A stretch of 64,000 bases of DNA, from NCBI RefSeq assembly GCF_017183135.1, contig NZ_JADDXW010000006.1, positions 143,573 through 207,572 of the forward strand. Reading direction: 5' to 3'. The notes below the pieces were generated by a model that was not told the origin of the DNA, searched no databases, and saw only the letters and a list, made by a program, of their open reading frames with translations. Made by a program: the position numbers and the translations under genes. Position 1 is the first letter of the stretch, and the number at the start of each line of letters is the position of its first letter. Positions 50,916 through 59,416 of the stretch are shown here, in pieces. This DNA is from Aurantimonas marina (GTDB taxonomy: Bacteria > Pseudomonadota > Alphaproteobacteria > Rhizobiales > Rhizobiaceae).

Positions 50916-51072
50916 CAGTCTCGCTCGCAAGCTCATCGCCAACCGTCCCGTCGTCGGGCAGTTAACGCTGGCGAGCGCCCCATCCGTCGCCGCGACCGCC
51001 GTTTCCTCGTCGGGCGGCGTGATCAACTGGGTGAAGGCGCTGTCTTCCAGCGCGGACGAAAGGAGAATCGGC

Positions 51073-51993
51073 ATGACCGGCAATTCGGAATCAGTCGAGA
51101 TCGTCGAGGTCGCGCCCCGCGACGGATTCCAGTCGATCGACAAGCCGCTGCCGACCGAAGAGAAGATCGCCATCATCGAGGCTCTGCTCTCCGCCGGGGT
51201 GAAACGGATGGAACTCGGTTCCTTCGTCAGCCCGAAGGCGATTCCCCAGATGGCGGACATGGCCGACATCGCAGCGCATTTCCAAGGCCGGGATAGCGTC
51301 CGGCTGTCGGTGCTGGTGCCCAACGCCAAGGGGGCGGAGCTGGCGCTGAAAAACCGCTACAGCGAACTGGTCTTCGTGTTCTCGGTGTCCGAAGCGCACA
51401 ACCAGAACAACGTCCGCCAGAGCGTCGAGCAGTCGCTGGCACAGCTACGCGCCGTAGTCGAGACGATGGACGGGGACCCGAACTTCCGTCTGCGCGTCGA
51501 TCTCGCGACATCGTTCGACTGTCCGTTCACGGGCACCGTGCCGCTCGATGACGTCCGTCGTGCCTTCTCCAAAGCACTCGCGATTGCGCCCGAGGCGGAA
51601 TTCGCCTTGTGCGACACGACCGGCCGGGCCGATCCGCTGACAGTCAAGGGGCGGTTCGAAGCGGTCATGGCGGATGCGCCGACAGCCACCGGCTGGGCAT
51701 TCCACGGACACGACACCTTCGGCATGGGAGTCGCCAACGCGCTGTTTGCCTATCAGGCCGGCGTCCGCGTCATGGAAGGCGCCGCGGCTGGTCTCGGGGG
51801 CTGTCCGTTCGCGCCGGGCGCCACCGGCAACACCGCCACCGAGGATCTGTATTTCGCCTTCCAGCAAGGCGGCATCGACACCGGCCTCGACCTGGAAAAG
51901 CTGCTTGCCGCGGCCGACCGGATCGCCGCCCTGCCCGGCGGCAAGACCGGCGGGCATCTGCGCATCGTACCCCGGAAGCGGGCCTTCGCCTGA
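51073..51993 (+). CDS. Hydroxymethylglutaryl-CoA lyase-type enzyme
   Basis: A 306-residue TIM-barrel enzyme of the HMGL family: VEIVEVAPRDGFQSIDKPLP, VKRMELGSFVSPKAIPQMAD, GWAFHGHDTFGMGVANALFA (metal-binding His pair) and the signature GLGGCPFAPGATGNTATEDL with the catalytic cysteine. It cleaves a 3-hydroxy-3-alkyl acyl-CoA to acetyl-CoA (or similar) and a keto acid. The ATG at 51073 follows AAGGAGAATCGGC. The frame is open upstream to an ATG at 50908, adding 55 residues without recognisable motifs. It ends the island 2 operon. Confidence 0.9.
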   Translation: MTGNSESVEIVEVAPRDGFQSIDKPLPTEEKIAIIEALLSAGVKRMELGSFVSPKAIPQMADMADIAAHFQGRDSVRLSVLVPNAKGAELALKNRYSELVFVFSVSEAHNQNNVRQSVEQSLAQLRAVVETMDGDPNFRLRVDLATSFDCPFTGTVPLDDVRRAFSKALAIAPEAEFALCDTTGRADPLTVKGRFEAVMADAPTATGWAFHGHDTFGMGVANALFAYQAGVRVMEGAAAGLGGCPFAPGATGNTATEDLYFAFQQGGIDTGLDLEKLLAAADRIAALPGGKTGGHLRIVPRKRAFA

Positions 51994-52014
51994 AGTCGGG
52001 AAGGCGCCCGTCCT

Positions 52015-52497
52015 TCAGGCGCGATGATAGGGATGCCCGGCGAGGATCGTCGCCGCGCGATAGAGCTGTTCGGCAACCAGAATCCGGGCGATCTGATGAG
52101 GATATGTCATCCGCCCCAGAGACAGGACGAGGTTCGCGCCGGATCGCAGGACCTCGTCATGACCGTCCGGGCCGCCGATGAGCAATGCGAGATGGCGGCG
52201 GCCGTCGTCGCGGAACGCAGCGATCGCGGCGGCGAATTCCTCCGACGAGAGCGTCTTGCCCCGCTCGTCCAGAATCAGTCGAGCCGAGCCCTCCGCGAGC
52301 GAGGACCGCAGCCGCTCAGCTTCCTCACGCTTGCGCTCGGGCGCTGTGCCGAGCCGCGATTCGGGATATTCGGAAAGCCCCTGATAGTCGAGCCCGAGCG
52401 GCACGCCAGTTTTCTTCAGACGATCGAGATAGCGGTCCGCGAGAACTCGTTCCGGACCGACCTTCATCCGGCCGATGGCCGCAATCGTCAGCCGCAT
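52015..52497 (-). CDS. rlmH: 23S rRNA (pseudouridine1915-N3)-methyltransferase RlmH
   Basis: A 160-residue SPOUT methyltransferase that modifies pseudouridine 1915 in helix 69 of 23S rRNA. Features: N-terminal MRLTIAAIGRMKVGPERVLA, LDERGKTLSSEEFAAAI, FLIGG-type loop LALLIGGPDGHDEVLRSGAN and the trefoil knot end MTYPHQIARILVAEQLYRAA, with final HPYHRA. Normal length. It lies just downstream of rsfS, the usual pairing in bacteria. Confidence 0.96.
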   Translation of the reverse strand: MRLTIAAIGRMKVGPERVLADRYLDRLKKTGVPLGLDYQGLSEYPESRLGTAPERKREEAERLRSSLAEGSARLILDERGKTLSSEEFAAAIAAFRDDGRRHLALLIGGPDGHDEVLRSGANLVLSLGRMTYPHQIARILVAEQLYRAATILAGHPYHRA

Positions 52498-52548
52498 CGG
52501 CCGAGCCCCTTCCCGGCCGAAGCCTTCCCCTCAGCAGTGAAGCGACGA

Positions 52549-52965
52549 TCAATGGATCGTCGCGTCTCCGGCGTCTCCGACGGACCACATCTTCTCGATA
52601 TTGTAGAAGCTGCGGACCTCCGGGCGGAAGATATGGACGATGATGTCGCCCGTATCGATCAGCACCCAGTCGCCGTTCTGAAGGCCTTCCACCTTCGCCA
52701 TCCCGAAGCCGTTGGATTTGAGATCGCGAAGTAGATGATCGGCAACCGCCGTCACATGGCGATGCGATCGTCCGGAGACGATCACCATATGATCGGCCAA
52801 CGCCGATTTGCCCTTCATGTCGATGGAAACGATGTCCTCGCCCTTCGAGTCTTCCAGGCTCGAAATCACGAGATCGATTGCGGTCCGGCCGACCGAAAGA
52901 TCGGTGGCGGGCGCGTCAGAAGGAGAGGTCTCAAAGACATCCTTCGCTTCAGCCGCAGGTCTCAG
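52549..52965 (-). CDS. rsfS: Ribosomal silencing factor RsfS
   Basis: An RsfS/Iojap protein that binds uL14 on the large subunit and blocks 70S joining during starvation. Core motifs: LVISSLEDSKGEDIVSIDMK, MVIVSGRSHRHVTAVADHLL, VEGLQNGDWVLIDTGDIIVH and FYNIEKMW. The start is unclear: no ATG or GTG stands in frame where the family usually begins. I place it at a CTG (52965) behind AAGGG, giving about 138 residues; other in-frame options are a TTG at 53052 and ATGs at 53163 and 53208, which would add a cysteine-rich extension. Confidence 0.85.
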   Translation of the reverse strand: MRPAAEAKDVFETSPSDAPATDLSVGRTAIDLVISSLEDSKGEDIVSIDMKGKSALADHMVIVSGRSHRHVTAVADHLLRDLKSNGFGMAKVEGLQNGDWVLIDTGDIIVHIFRPEVRSFYNIEKMWSVGDAGDATIH

Positions 52966-53261
52966 TGTCGTTTTCCCTTTCCACGGGCATACATTCGAAG
53001 CCGAAATAGCTCCGATATCGGAGATGTAGGCAGTCTTTGGTGGCAGTTTCAAGACGTAGGGACATTCTCGCCCGCAAGCTTTGCGGAAAGCGGCAAAGCT
53101 GTCGCGAACGATTCCGCGACCTTCCGCCGCCGAACGACACGCCCCGAGGCGAGCGCAAACCATCTGGCTAAAGGCCGGAACGACATCCAATCGTGCGGAA
53201 CCACACAACCTGGATGGTAATCGTAAAGAGAACGGATAGCGGAAATTTCCGTTGCAAATCC

Positions 53262-53555
53262 CTAATTGATGCGCCCCGCCAGACAGCGGCGATAGGCCGC
53301 CGCACCGTCATCCCGCGCCTGCTGCCGATAAAGAAGATCCGCGCCGATACTGTCCTCGCCGCGGTCGATCCGGTTCTCGTAGCTGTTGGCCCCTGTTTGA
53401 CGCCCATATTGCTGGCAGAAGGCCTCCGTTCCCCTTGCATTGGGATTCGCCGAGACGCGCGCACCGGCAATCGGCGATAGGTTGGGGTAAGGCGTGCTGC
53501 CGGTGCATCCGGTTAAGCCGGTGAGAAGACCCAGGCAGACGATCGCGGCTTGCAT
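53262..53555 (-). CDS. Small putative lipoprotein of unknown function
   Basis: A 97-residue protein with a lipoprotein signal (MQAAIVCLGLLTGLTGC, LTGC lipobox) and a polar mature part ending YRRCLAGRIN, with a second cysteine at AFCQQYGRQTG. ATG chosen after GGAGCTAGCG; an upstream ATG would bury the signal. The small cysteine-paired lipoproteins of this style are common and uncharacterised in alphaproteobacteria. It is divergent from pabB. Confidence 0.7.
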   Translation of the reverse strand: MQAAIVCLGLLTGLTGCTGSTPYPNLSPIAGARVSANPNARGTEAFCQQYGRQTGANSYENRIDRGEDSIGADLLYRQQARDDGAAAYRRCLAGRIN

Positions 53556-53775
53556 CGCTAGCTCCGTGAGATTTTGATCCTGTCCGCTATCTGGGGCGGA
53601 ACACCCTCTGCACCAAGGTCTTATCAATCAGACGTGTTGGAGCGGGTCTTCGGCATCGGGTTCGTACGGTGGCGGCGTGAAAGGATGTCCCGGAGAATCA
53701 CGTCCGTTCGACAGATGTCGCAGCCACGCGCCGATGCGGTTTGACGCGCGCGCGCGATTCGGGGCAATTGCCGCC

Positions 53776-55161
53776 ATGGTCTACGAAGAGATCGATCCCC
53801 TGGCGCCGGACGTCGCGGCGGCCCGCCTGAGGCTGCTGGGTGGCCTCGCCTTTCTCGACAGCGCCATGCGGCACGCGACGCTGGGCCGCTACGCCTATGT
53901 CGCCGCCTCGCCTTTCGCCCGTTTCACCGTCGATGCGGGCGGCGCGATGCTGGACGGACGCCGACTGGACGGTGCCCCACTGGCCGCGCTGGACGAGGTC
54001 CTGCGGCAGTATGGCACCCAGACAATCGCCGGTCTGCCGCCGTTTCAGGGCGGCGCCGTCGGCTACATCGGTTATGAGTTCGCCCATCATCTGGAGCGGT
54101 TCGCCGTCCCGCCGGATTTCGTTCCCGATGTGCCGAGCGTCCAGTTCAATCTCTACGATACGGTGCTTGCCGTCGATCTCGCCGAGGATCGCGCTTTCAT
54201 CATCGCATCGGGCCATCCCGCCGACAAGTCGGAGCGCGATGACCGCGCCCACGCGCGGGTCGCGGCGTTCAAGACGACTCTGGAGGCCCCAACACCACCA
54301 TCCTCGACAGTCGTCTCGTCCACACCCGCTCTCGACTGGCGCTCGAATTTTTTCGCCACCGACTATCGCGCGGCGATCGAACGGGTGCGCAACTACATCC
54401 TTGCCGGCGATATCTATCAGGCCAACATCGCCCAGACCTTCGAGGCACGATTGCCGGACGGCTTCGATCCGTTTCAGCTCTATCTCAAGCTGCGACGCAC
54501 CAATGCCGCGCCCTTCGGCGCCTTTCTCGACGACTCCGATCTCGCCATCGCTTCGTCGTCGCCGGAACGGTTCCTGAAGCTCGACGGACGGACGGTCGAA
54601 ACCCGGCCGATCAAGGGAACCGCAAAACGCTCCGCCGATCCGACCGAGGACCAGGCGCTCGCGGCGGCGCTGCTGGCATCCGAGAAAGACCGGGCCGAGA
54701 ACGTGATGATCGTCGACCTTCTGCGCAACGACCTCTCGCGGGTCTGCGAAGTCGATTCGGTCGAAGTGCCGGTGCTTTGCGGCCTGGAAAGTTACGCGTC
54801 AGTGCATCACCTCGTCTCGGTCGTCACCGGACGTCTGCGCGACGACGTGACGGCGGGCGATCTCCTCGCCGCAACGTTTCCGGGCGGGTCGATTACAGGC
54901 GCTCCGAAAATCCGCGCGATGGGCATCATCTCCGAAACGGAGAAGACCGCGCGCGGTCCCTATTGCGGAGCGATCGGCTATCTCGGTTTCGACGGCGCGA
55001 TGGATCTCAGCATCGCCATCCGCACCGTCAGCTTCGCCAATGGCAAGGCAAGCCTCGCCGCCGGCGGCGGCATCACCGTCCTGTCCGACCCGGCCGCCGA
55101 ATACGAGGAGACTTTCACCAAGGCGACCCGCGTCCTCGCGGCGTTCGAGGACGATGCCTGA
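53776..55161 (+). CDS. pabB: Aminodeoxychorismate synthase component I
   Basis: A chorismate-binding enzyme of 461 residues from the ATG at 53776 (MVYEEIDPLAPDVAAARL). It joins the ammonia from PabA to chorismate, making 4-amino-4-deoxychorismate for folate. Motifs: LAGDIYQANIAQTFEARLPD, SPERFLKLDGRTVETRPIKG, VMIVDLLRNDLSRVCE and FPGGSITGAPKIRAMGIISE, which mark PabB rather than TrpE. In-frame upstream ATGs (53677, 53734) add unconserved sequence. The stop overlaps the pabA ATG. Confidence 0.93.
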   Translation: MVYEEIDPLAPDVAAARLRLLGGLAFLDSAMRHATLGRYAYVAASPFARFTVDAGGAMLDGRRLDGAPLAALDEVLRQYGTQTIAGLPPFQGGAVGYIGYEFAHHLERFAVPPDFVPDVPSVQFNLYDTVLAVDLAEDRAFIIASGHPADKSERDDRAHARVAAFKTTLEAPTPPSSTVVSSTPALDWRSNFFATDYRAAIERVRNYILAGDIYQANIAQTFEARLPDGFDPFQLYLKLRRTNAAPFGAFLDDSDLAIASSSPERFLKLDGRTVETRPIKGTAKRSADPTEDQALAAALLASEKDRAENVMIVDLLRNDLSRVCEVDSVEVPVLCGLESYASVHHLVSVVTGRLRDDVTAGDLLAATFPGGSITGAPKIRAMGIISETEKTARGPYCGAIGYLGFDGAMDLSIAIRTVSFANGKASLAAGGGITVLSDPAAEYEETFTKATRVLAAFEDDA

Positions 55162-55757
55162 TGATCCTCGTTATCGACAACTACGACAGCTTCGTCTTCA
55201 ACGTCGCCCGCTATCTCGACCGACTGGGCGCACAGACGCGAGTCGTGCGCAACGACTCGCTGACATTGGCCGACATCGATGCTTTGGCGCCGACGTCCAT
55301 CATCGTTTCACCCGGCCCCTGCACGCCGGCCGAGGCGGGAATCTCGCGCGATCTGGTTGGCGCATTTTCCGGCCGCCTTCCCATCCTTGGCGTCTGCCTG
55401 GGCCACCAGGTCATCGGCGAAGCGTTCGGCGGTATCGTAACCCGGGCGCTGAAGCCGATGCACGGGCGGGCCTCAGTGCTCCATCACCAAGGGACGGGCC
55501 TGTTCGAGGGAATGCCGAACCCGACAGCTGTAGGGCGCTACCATTCGTTGATTGTCGAGGAGACACCGGCGATGCTGGAGCATCTGCGCGTCGACGCGCG
55601 CTCGGCGGAAGGCGAGATCATGGCCCTGTCCCACCGTGCGAACCCGACCTTTGGCATCCAGTTTCACCCTGAATCGGTGCTGAGCGAACAGGGCGAACTG
55701 ATCTTCAAGAACTTCCTGACCCTCGCTGAGGCTTGGCATGACCGACATCTGGCTTAA
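55161..55757 (+). CDS. pabA: Aminodeoxychorismate synthase glutamine amidotransferase
   Basis: A 198-residue class I glutamine amidotransferase: ILVIDNYDSFVFNVARYLDR, IVSPGPCTPAEAGISRDLV, the nucleophilic cysteine in GVCLGHQVIGEAFG, and the His-Glu pair in FGIQFHPESVLSEQG. It supplies ammonia to PabB; the same family serves anthranilate synthase, but the position between pabB and pabC favours folate synthesis. It overlaps pabB by one base and pabC by 20 bases. Confidence 0.94.
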   Translation: MILVIDNYDSFVFNVARYLDRLGAQTRVVRNDSLTLADIDALAPTSIIVSPGPCTPAEAGISRDLVGAFSGRLPILGVCLGHQVIGEAFGGIVTRALKPMHGRASVLHHQGTGLFEGMPNPTAVGRYHSLIVEETPAMLEHLRVDARSAEGEIMALSHRANPTFGIQFHPESVLSEQGELIFKNFLTLAEAWHDRHLA

Positions 55758-56601
55758 CGGCGCCTTCGCCCCGTGCGACGGCGCGATCGCCGCGAACGAC
55801 CGGGGGCTGCTTCTCGCAGACGGCGTCTTCGACACCGCGCTGGTTCTCGGAGGGCGGGTGTTTCGCATGGAGGAGCATCTCGACCGCCTCGCCGCCGCTG
55901 CCGGACGTCTGGAAATCCCGGCAGCCCGAAATGACCTGCACGCCGCCATGTCCGCGCTGGCGGAACGACAAGTCAACGGCTCGATCCGGCTCACCGTCAC
56001 CCGTGGGCCTGGCCCCCGCGGCATTGCCCTCCCCCCGGACCCGCGTCCGACTATTTTCGGCGCGTCCGCACCGCTGACGCCAAGCGCGATGTTCTCGGCA
56101 ATTCGGCTGGATGTGTCCGCGATCCGGCGCAATGAAACCTCGCCCACAACGCGGGTGAAATCGCTCGCCTATCTCGATGCGGTCCTCGCCAATCACGCGG
56201 CCCGGCAGGCCGGCGCCGACGAGGCTTTGTTTCTCAACACCAAGGATCGCGTCGCGTGCTCGACGCTCGCCAACGTCTTCGTGCTCAAGGACGGGGAACT
56301 GTCGACCCCGCCGCTGGCCGACGGCGTCCTCGACGGCATTACCCGCCGCTGGGTGCTGGCCCATGCCGGAGAATTCGGCTTTACCGTTCGCGAACGTTCG
56401 CTCGCGCTTGCGGATCTCGCCGGCGCGACGGTGTTTCTGACCAACAGCCTGCGGCTGATCTCGCCCGCGACCCTCGACCCGTCGACCATCGGACGGCCGG
56501 GCTGTCCCCTCACGACCTTGATGACAGGGCTATGCGGGGCGATCGCCGGCGAATGCGGCGTCGATCCGCGCGCGCTAGGCGCAGCCGTCGTGCCGCAATA
56601 A
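55738..56601 (+). CDS. pabC: Aminodeoxychorismate lyase (class IV aminotransferase fold)
   Basis: A 287-residue PLP enzyme of the branched-chain aminotransferase/lyase fold: IWLNGAFAPCDGAIAANDRG, RVFRMEEHLDRLAAAAGRL, PTTRVKSLAYLDAVLANHAA with the PLP lysine, and an LxNTKDRVACSTLANVFVL-type cofactor loop. It releases pyruvate from aminodeoxychorismate to give 4-aminobenzoate. Sequence alone would also fit a D-amino acid aminotransferase, but the pabB-pabA-pabC operon settles it. Confidence 0.9.
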   Translation: MTDIWLNGAFAPCDGAIAANDRGLLLADGVFDTALVLGGRVFRMEEHLDRLAAAAGRLEIPAARNDLHAAMSALAERQVNGSIRLTVTRGPGPRGIALPPDPRPTIFGASAPLTPSAMFSAIRLDVSAIRRNETSPTTRVKSLAYLDAVLANHAARQAGADEALFLNTKDRVACSTLANVFVLKDGELSTPPLADGVLDGITRRWVLAHAGEFGFTVRERSLALADLAGATVFLTNSLRLISPATLDPSTIGRPGCPLTTLMTGLCGAIAGECGVDPRALGAAVVPQ

Positions 56602-56631
56602 CGGAGACGGCATCCGCCTCGGTCGCATGGT

Positions 56632-57042
56632 TTAGCCACGCCGGCTGCCCGCCGCGACGAGCCAAGCGGGATTGAACCAAGTGTCGGCCGAGCCGTCATA
56701 GGGCAGCGTATTGATGTCCCAATGCCGGACGTAAGGCGCGTAGACATCCCAGACCGCCGGACCTCCCCCCACATAAACGACGCGGTTGGGAAATCGGGAG
56801 AGCACTTCTTCCGGATCGTCGGACGAGCGAATTTCGACGATAACCCGATCGTTCCTGGCAAAGCTGGGAAAGGAGGCGACCGTCTTCGGCCCGGCGATCA
56901 GCACATGGCCGCGAGTGATCTCGAAAAAGCGCTCGACGTCCTCGGTGAAGACCCGCTCCGGCCGCCCCTCCCACGGCAGTTGGCCGCCGAGGCCGAGTTG
57001 TCCGCTCCGACCGATCGCGCAGATGACCCGCACATCCGCCAT
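56632..57042 (-). CDS. Short dihydrofolate reductase-like protein
   Basis: A 136-residue protein with the DHFR plan: VRVICAIGRSGQLGLGGQLP with PW following, FFEITRGHVLIAGPKTVASF in the NADPH region, VVYVGGGPAVWDVYAPYVRH, and a C-terminal DTWFNP. Bacterial DHFRs are usually about 160 residues, so it is short, and the nucleotide motif is altered (IAGPKTVASF for MGRKTFESIG). It converges with pabC, a folate-pathway context. It may be a divergent working reductase or a relative with changed function. Start MADVRV follows GGGAGGAATGGGCTT. Confidence 0.82.
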   Translation of the reverse strand: MADVRVICAIGRSGQLGLGGQLPWEGRPERVFTEDVERFFEITRGHVLIAGPKTVASFPSFARNDRVIVEIRSSDDPEEVLSRFPNRVVYVGGGPAVWDVYAPYVRHWDINTLPYDGSADTWFNPAWLVAAGSRRG

Positions 57043-57171
57043 AAGCCCATTCCTCCCGTGTCCACATTTTCGGTTGAAACCGCCGCCGCGCGCGACCTGG
57101 CAAGCCTCGGGCGACAAGGGCCAGCCGTGCTGCATCGATAGGGAACCCTTACGATTCCAGTTTCGTTCATA

Positions 57172-57179
57172 AACTAGTT
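57172..57179. promoter_or_regulatory. Short palindrome in DHFR-like/MarR promoter gap
   Basis: AACTAGTT, within the near-palindrome TAAACTAGTTAA, lies 38 bases before the MarR gene start in an AT-rich patch. It could be a MarR operator, but the motif is short. Confidence 0.35.
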
Positions 57180-57216
57180 AAAAGATGGATGGCCGGCTAT
57201 CGGCCAATAAGCCGGT

Positions 57217-57705
57217 ATGGATACGAATATAACAGTCCGTCTTGATTGGGAACCGAGAACGGGTGTCGACCAGTCACTGGCCATCCTGCCCGCGCTTCTC
57301 TCGATCGCGAAATCGACACGCGCCTTCCAGGCGCTGCTGCTGGCCGAGATCGGTCTTCATCCCGGCCAGGATCAACTGCTGGACAGCCTCGACCCTAGCA
57401 ATCCATCGAGCGTGTCGATGCTCGCCGACCAATTGTCGGTCCGCCCCTCGACGGTGTCGAAGATGCTCGACAGGCTGATCGCAAGAGGTCTGGTTGCGCG
57501 CACGCCCAACAGCCGAGACGCCCGACAGACCATGGTTCAGCTGACAACGGCGGGCGAAGAGGCGCAAGTCGCCATTCGCGAGATCTGGCAACGGCTCGAA
57601 GCCGATCTGACGAGTTCCATCCCGTCCGGCGATCTCGTCGCGCTCGACCGGTCGCTGACGCATGTCGGCGAAATTCTCGCCCAGAAATTGCGTCGACTTC
57701 GCTAA
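57217..57705 (+). CDS. MarR-family transcriptional regulator
   Basis: A 162-residue winged-helix regulator. The recognition region is SVSMLADQLSVRPSTVSKML, followed by the wing ARTPNSRDARQTMVQLTTAG with the conserved DxR motif, and a C-terminal dimerisation helix. No good ribosome site is visible before the ATG. It is divergent from the DHFR-like gene and converges with mmsA across a strong terminator. The ligand is unknown. Confidence 0.92.
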   Translation: MDTNITVRLDWEPRTGVDQSLAILPALLSIAKSTRAFQALLLAEIGLHPGQDQLLDSLDPSNPSSVSMLADQLSVRPSTVSKMLDRLIARGLVARTPNSRDARQTMVQLTTAGEEAQVAIREIWQRLEADLTSSIPSGDLVALDRSLTHVGEILAQKLRRLR

Positions 57706-57746
57706 CTCACAGGCCGCGATGGCGCGATCGTCAGGCGCCTTGAGAA

Positions 57747-57771
57747 AAACGGGCGCCTGGAGCGCCCGTTT
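57747..57771. terminator. Bidirectional rho-independent terminator
   Basis: A perfect 10-bp stem (AAACGGGCGC / GCGCCCGTTT) with a CTGGA loop lies between the convergent MarR and mmsA genes. The A-run on one side and T-run on the other serve both strands. It is the cleanest terminator in the window. Confidence 0.88.
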
Positions 57772-57795
57772 ACAGGACTGGTCTGGATATCGCGA

Positions 57796-59295
57796 TCAGC
57801 CCATGGCCTTGAAGTTGAATTCGGCGCCGTCCTTGATGCCCGACGGCCAGCGCTGGGTCACCGTCTTGGTCCGCGTGTAGAAGCGGAAGGCGTCGGGGCC
57901 ATGCTGGTTGAGGTCGCCGAAGCCCGATGCCTTCCAGCCGCCGAAGGTGTAATAGGCGAGCGGTACCGGGATCGGCACGTTGACACCGACCATGCCGATA
58001 TTGATGCGGCTGGCGAAATCGCGCGCCGCGTCGCCGTCGCGGGTGTAGATCGCGACGCCGTTGCCGTATTCGTGCTCCATCGGCAGCGATAGTGCTTCCT
58101 CATAGTTCTTGGCGCGCACCACCGACAGGACGGGGCCGAAGATCTCGGTCTTGTAGATGTCCATGTCGCGGGTCACGTCGTCGAACAGGCAGGCCCCGAC
58201 GAAGAAGCCGTCCTCATAGCCCTGCATCTTGAAGCCGCGACCGTCGACGACGAGCTTGGCGCCTTCCTCGACGCCCCTGTCGATGAGACCCAACACGCGC
58301 TTTTTCGCCTCGCCGGTGACCAGCGGACCCATGTCGACGTCGTCGCCGGCCGTATAGGGCGCGATCTTCAGCGCCTCGACCCTCGGGATCAGCTTCTCGA
58401 CCAGCCGGTCCGCGGTCTCCTTGCCGACGGGTACGGCCACCGAGACCGCCATGCAGCGCTCTCCAGCCGCGCCGTAGCCAGCACCGATCAGCGCGTCCGC
58501 CGCCTTGTCGATGTCGGCGTCCGGCATGATGATCATGTGGTTCTTGGCACCGCCGAAGCACTGGACGCGCTTGCCGTTGGCGCAGCCGCGCGAATAAATA
58601 TACTGGGCGATCGGGGTCGAGCCGACAAAGCCGATGGCCTGGATGTCGGGGTCGTCGAGGATCGCGTCGACAGCGCCCTTGTCGCCGTTGACAACGTTGA
58701 GAACGCCCTCCGGCAGCCCGGCCTCTACCATCAATTCGGCCAGCATGATCGGCACCGACGGATCGCGCTCGGACGGCTTGAGGATGAAGGCGTTGCCACA
58801 GGCGATCGCCGGGGCGAACTTCCACATCGGGATCATCGCCGGAAAATTGAACGGCGTGATTCCGGCGACGACGCCGAGCGGCTGGCGTATCGAATAGATG
58901 TCGATGCCGGGGCCGGCACCCTCGGTGAATTCGCCTTTCAAGAGATGCGGCGCGCCGATGCAGAACTCCACGACCTCGAGCCCGCGCTGCACGTCGCCCT
59001 TGGCGTCCGGAAAGGTCTTGCCGTGTTCGCGCGACAGCGCCTCGGCAAGCTTGTCCATATCGCGATTGAGCAGATCGACGAATTTCATCATCACCCGGGC
59101 GCGACGCTGCGGATTGGTCGCCGCCCAGGCCGGCTGGGCCGCCTTGGCGTTCTCGACGGCGGCGCGAAGCTCCTCCGCGCTCGCCAGCGCGACCTTGGCC
59201 TGGACCTCGCCGGTCGCCGGATTGAAGACGTCGGCGGTGCGTCCGCTGGTGCCGGCGACGCGCTTGCCGCCGATGTAATGACCGATCTGTTCCAT
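57796..59295 (-). CDS. mmsA: CoA-acylating methylmalonate-semialdehyde dehydrogenase
   Basis: A 499-residue aldehyde dehydrogenase of the MmsA type, converting (methyl)malonate semialdehyde to propionyl- or acetyl-CoA with NAD and CoA in valine, beta-alanine or inositol breakdown. Motifs: EQIGHYIGGKRVAGTSGRTA, AGITPFNFPAMIPMWKFAPA (MmsA signature), GFVGSTPIAQYIY, and GYGAAGERCMAVSVAV with the catalytic cysteine. Start ATG 59295 follows GAGGAACC. A LysR gene is divergent and probably controls it. Confidence 0.95.
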   Translation of the reverse strand: MEQIGHYIGGKRVAGTSGRTADVFNPATGEVQAKVALASAEELRAAVENAKAAQPAWAATNPQRRARVMMKFVDLLNRDMDKLAEALSREHGKTFPDAKGDVQRGLEVVEFCIGAPHLLKGEFTEGAGPGIDIYSIRQPLGVVAGITPFNFPAMIPMWKFAPAIACGNAFILKPSERDPSVPIMLAELMVEAGLPEGVLNVVNGDKGAVDAILDDPDIQAIGFVGSTPIAQYIYSRGCANGKRVQCFGGAKNHMIIMPDADIDKAADALIGAGYGAAGERCMAVSVAVPVGKETADRLVEKLIPRVEALKIAPYTAGDDVDMGPLVTGEAKKRVLGLIDRGVEEGAKLVVDGRGFKMQGYEDGFFVGACLFDDVTRDMDIYKTEIFGPVLSVVRAKNYEEALSLPMEHEYGNGVAIYTRDGDAARDFASRINIGMVGVNVPIPVPLAYYTFGGWKASGFGDLNQHGPDAFRFYTRTKTVTQRWPSGIKDGAEFNFKAMG

Positions 59296-59416
59296 CTGGT
59301 TCCTCCTCGGGATTTTGCCTTGCCGTCTATCTCGCGCGGCGCGGGCGAAAAGCCAATCCTTCGCATCGCGCATCCGTTGTGCGAAAAGTGACGTCCACCA
59401 GGCCGGAGCGGAGCGA

